Source: Candidatus Poseidoniaceae archaeon (GTDB taxonomy: Archaea; Thermoplasmatota; Poseidoniia; Poseidoniales; Poseidoniaceae). Taken from it: 58,622 nucleotides of DNA. The DNA lies in assembly GCA_949373075.1 (NCBI GenBank), contig CASIBX010000026.1, positions 1-58,622 on the forward strand, written 5' to 3'. The position numbers were made by a program, and so were the translations under genes. The first letter of the stretch is position 1. The number at the start of each line of letters is the position of its first letter. The notes beneath the pieces are model-generated. The model was given only the letters and a program-made list of their open reading frames with translations, had not been told where the DNA came from and made no database searches. This document shows positions 57,627-58,622 of the stretch, one piece after another.

Positions 57627-58412
57627 ATGGACTGGCTAGGAGACGACTACCCCTTCTCAACTACGGCCTTAGTTGGCAAACATGCAATTGTTTGTGGGGC
57701 ATCCAAAGGAATCGGTGCTGCAACTGCCCAAATGCTGGCAAAAGCAGGAGCAAAAATAACTGCAGTTAGTAGGAATCCTGAGCACTTAATTTCCAAACTA
57801 TCAGGCTCAGGACATACAGCAGTTAGTCTCGATTTGGAAAACCAAGAAGCAATTGCCGAATTCATTTCTTCAATTGGCGAATGTCACATCTTAATCAATA
57901 ATGCAGCAGGTCCGCCAGGAGGTCCACTTCTGGATAATGACATCGAAGACTTTGAAGCACCTTTCAAGCGTCATCTTCACGCCGCCCACACTTTAGTCAG
58001 AGGAATCGCTCCGATGATGGAAGACGCAGGAATGGGTAGGATAGTCAATGTCATCTCTACTTCAGTTAGAGAACCAATTCCAAACATTGGACTTTCCAAT
58101 ACACTTCGTGGAGCAATGGCATCTTGGTCGAAAACGCTTTCAAGCGAATTACCATCTTGCATTACCATCAACAATGTCCTTCCTGGGTTTACAGATACTG
58201 ACCGTCTAGGTTCCTTGGCGGCTTCCATCAATGAAAAGACAGGAAAGAGTGTGGAAGATGTACATTCTGGGTGGATGACTCAGGTTCCAATTGGCCGATT
58301 GATCGACCCATTGGAAACCGGTGCTGCAATCGCATATCTTTGCATGCCCATAGCAGGCGGTATTCGTGGTGTCTCCTTAGCTGTCGACGGCGGACGAATG
58401 CGTTCAATCTGA
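57627..58412 (+). CDS. Short-chain dehydrogenase/reductase with a non-canonical active site
   Basis: The Rossmann nucleotide motif GASKGIG is at residues 24-30 and NNAAG near residue 92. The conserved serine lies in VNVISTS. The usual YxxxK is replaced: the region reads GLSNTLRGAM, so Ser or Asn stands at the Tyr position and Arg at the Lys. Such variants form a recognisable SDR subgroup often annotated as FabG-like, with activity not established. The C-terminus ends in GVSLAVDGG, as usual. Start at ATG 57627 gives 261 residues. Confidence 0.82.
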   Translation: MDWLGDDYPFSTTALVGKHAIVCGASKGIGAATAQMLAKAGAKITAVSRNPEHLISKLSGSGHTAVSLDLENQEAIAEFISSIGECHILINNAAGPPGGPLLDNDIEDFEAPFKRHLHAAHTLVRGIAPMMEDAGMGRIVNVISTSVREPIPNIGLSNTLRGAMASWSKTLSSELPSCITINNVLPGFTDTDRLGSLAASINEKTGKSVEDVHSGWMTQVPIGRLIDPLETGAAIAYLCMPIAGGIRGVSLAVDGGRMRSI

Positions 58413-58430
58413 GGTGAGAACTTGCCAGAA

Positions 58431-58622
58431 ATGAGTCCAACACAAGCAGAAGAAGTTCTAGAGATGTTCGCCGAAGGCGAAGGTTTGGAATCGGTAAACA
58501 CAAGTCTAGCATTACATCTTGTTGAATTAGCACGCGACTTGGGAAGAGATGCGCTTGTCGCTAGGTTACTAGACCATGCTGCTAAGGTTTCATTGAATCC
58601 TGAAGACCAAGGTTGGTGCCAA
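58431..58622 (+). CDS. Unknown helical protein, 3' end outside window
   Basis: The frame starts MSPTQAEEVLEMFAEGEG and stays open to the last base (64 residues). The composition is strongly helical with Leu-rich spacing (ALHLVELARDLGRDALVARLL), reminiscent of a TPR-like or other helical repeat. It cannot be assigned from so short a segment. An in-frame TTG lies three codons upstream. It follows the SDR gene by 18 bases on the same strand. Confidence 0.6.
   Translation, partial: MSPTQAEEVLEMFAEGEGLESVNTSLALHLVELARDLGRDALVARLLDHAAKVSLNPEDQGWCQ

Noticed and set aside
1-58622. Insertion sequences, prophage or integrated element
   Set aside because: No transposase, integrase or flanking inverted or direct repeats were seen on either strand.

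Overview
The window looks like a chromosome segment of a planktonic euryarchaeon, most likely Marine Group II ('Ca. Poseidoniales'). The archaeal core is clear: DNA polymerase D small subunit, TFB, pelota, GatD, archaeal-type AspRS, LonB, ribosomal protein L40e, a UPF0147 protein and an archaeal A24 prepilin peptidase. Several metabolic genes look bacterial instead (MetK of the bacterial family, formate-tetrahydrofolate ligase, a propionyl/acetyl-CoA carboxylase beta chain). There are also very large secreted proteins with VNDAP-type cadherin-like domains. That mixture is typical of the group. The assignment is an inference from gene content; no database search was run.

Layout. 1-8772: 3' part of a giant surface protein (beta-helix, cupredoxin, DOMON/CBM9-like and cadherin-like modules) that ends in a complete archaeal type IV pilin module. 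8773-9002: a hairpin-rich spacer. 9003-12141: HAD phosphatase, tRNA-Val (opposite strand), PncC and polymerase D DP1. 12142-17850 (minus): a four-gene flotillin/NfeD membrane operon, then fhs-pelA-small unknown gene. 17956-21320 (plus): aroE overlapping a surface protein with an inactivated hydrolase domain. 21321-24234 (minus): carboxyltransferase and gatD. 24440-29219: a subtilase and an RND-type membrane protein facing each other, each broken by two single-base shifts. 29281-35500 (minus): a 1713-residue surface protein and a third frame-broken exported protein. 35622-37055 (minus): tRNA-Ala and purA. 37324-39249 (plus): tfb and two small genes. 39241-41232: a metallo-beta-lactamase-fold protein without metal ligands, rpl40e, and the prepilin peptidase. 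41306-46424: UPF0147, AI-2E family membrane protein, MFS transporter, lonB. 46447-54081: a thioredoxin-like surface protein, TrmI, and a surface protein with a 14-unit 15-bp repeat. 54114-58622: metK, aspS, hydrolase, SDR and the start of an unknown gene.

How the genes fit together. Much of the sequence encodes the cell surface and its upkeep: five large exported proteins, a peptidase that could process the pilin module, a secreted protease, membrane LonB and a flotillin/NfeD pair. The rest is information processing and central metabolism (replication, transcription start, translation quality control, tRNA charging and modification, purine, SAM, shikimate and one-carbon steps).

Packing is extreme. 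Of seven convergent protein-gene pairs, six have stop codons that touch with no base between them. Five single-base frame disruptions occur, all consistent with one extra base in a short homopolymer, and four of them lie within 2.3 kb. This could be sequence error or real decay.
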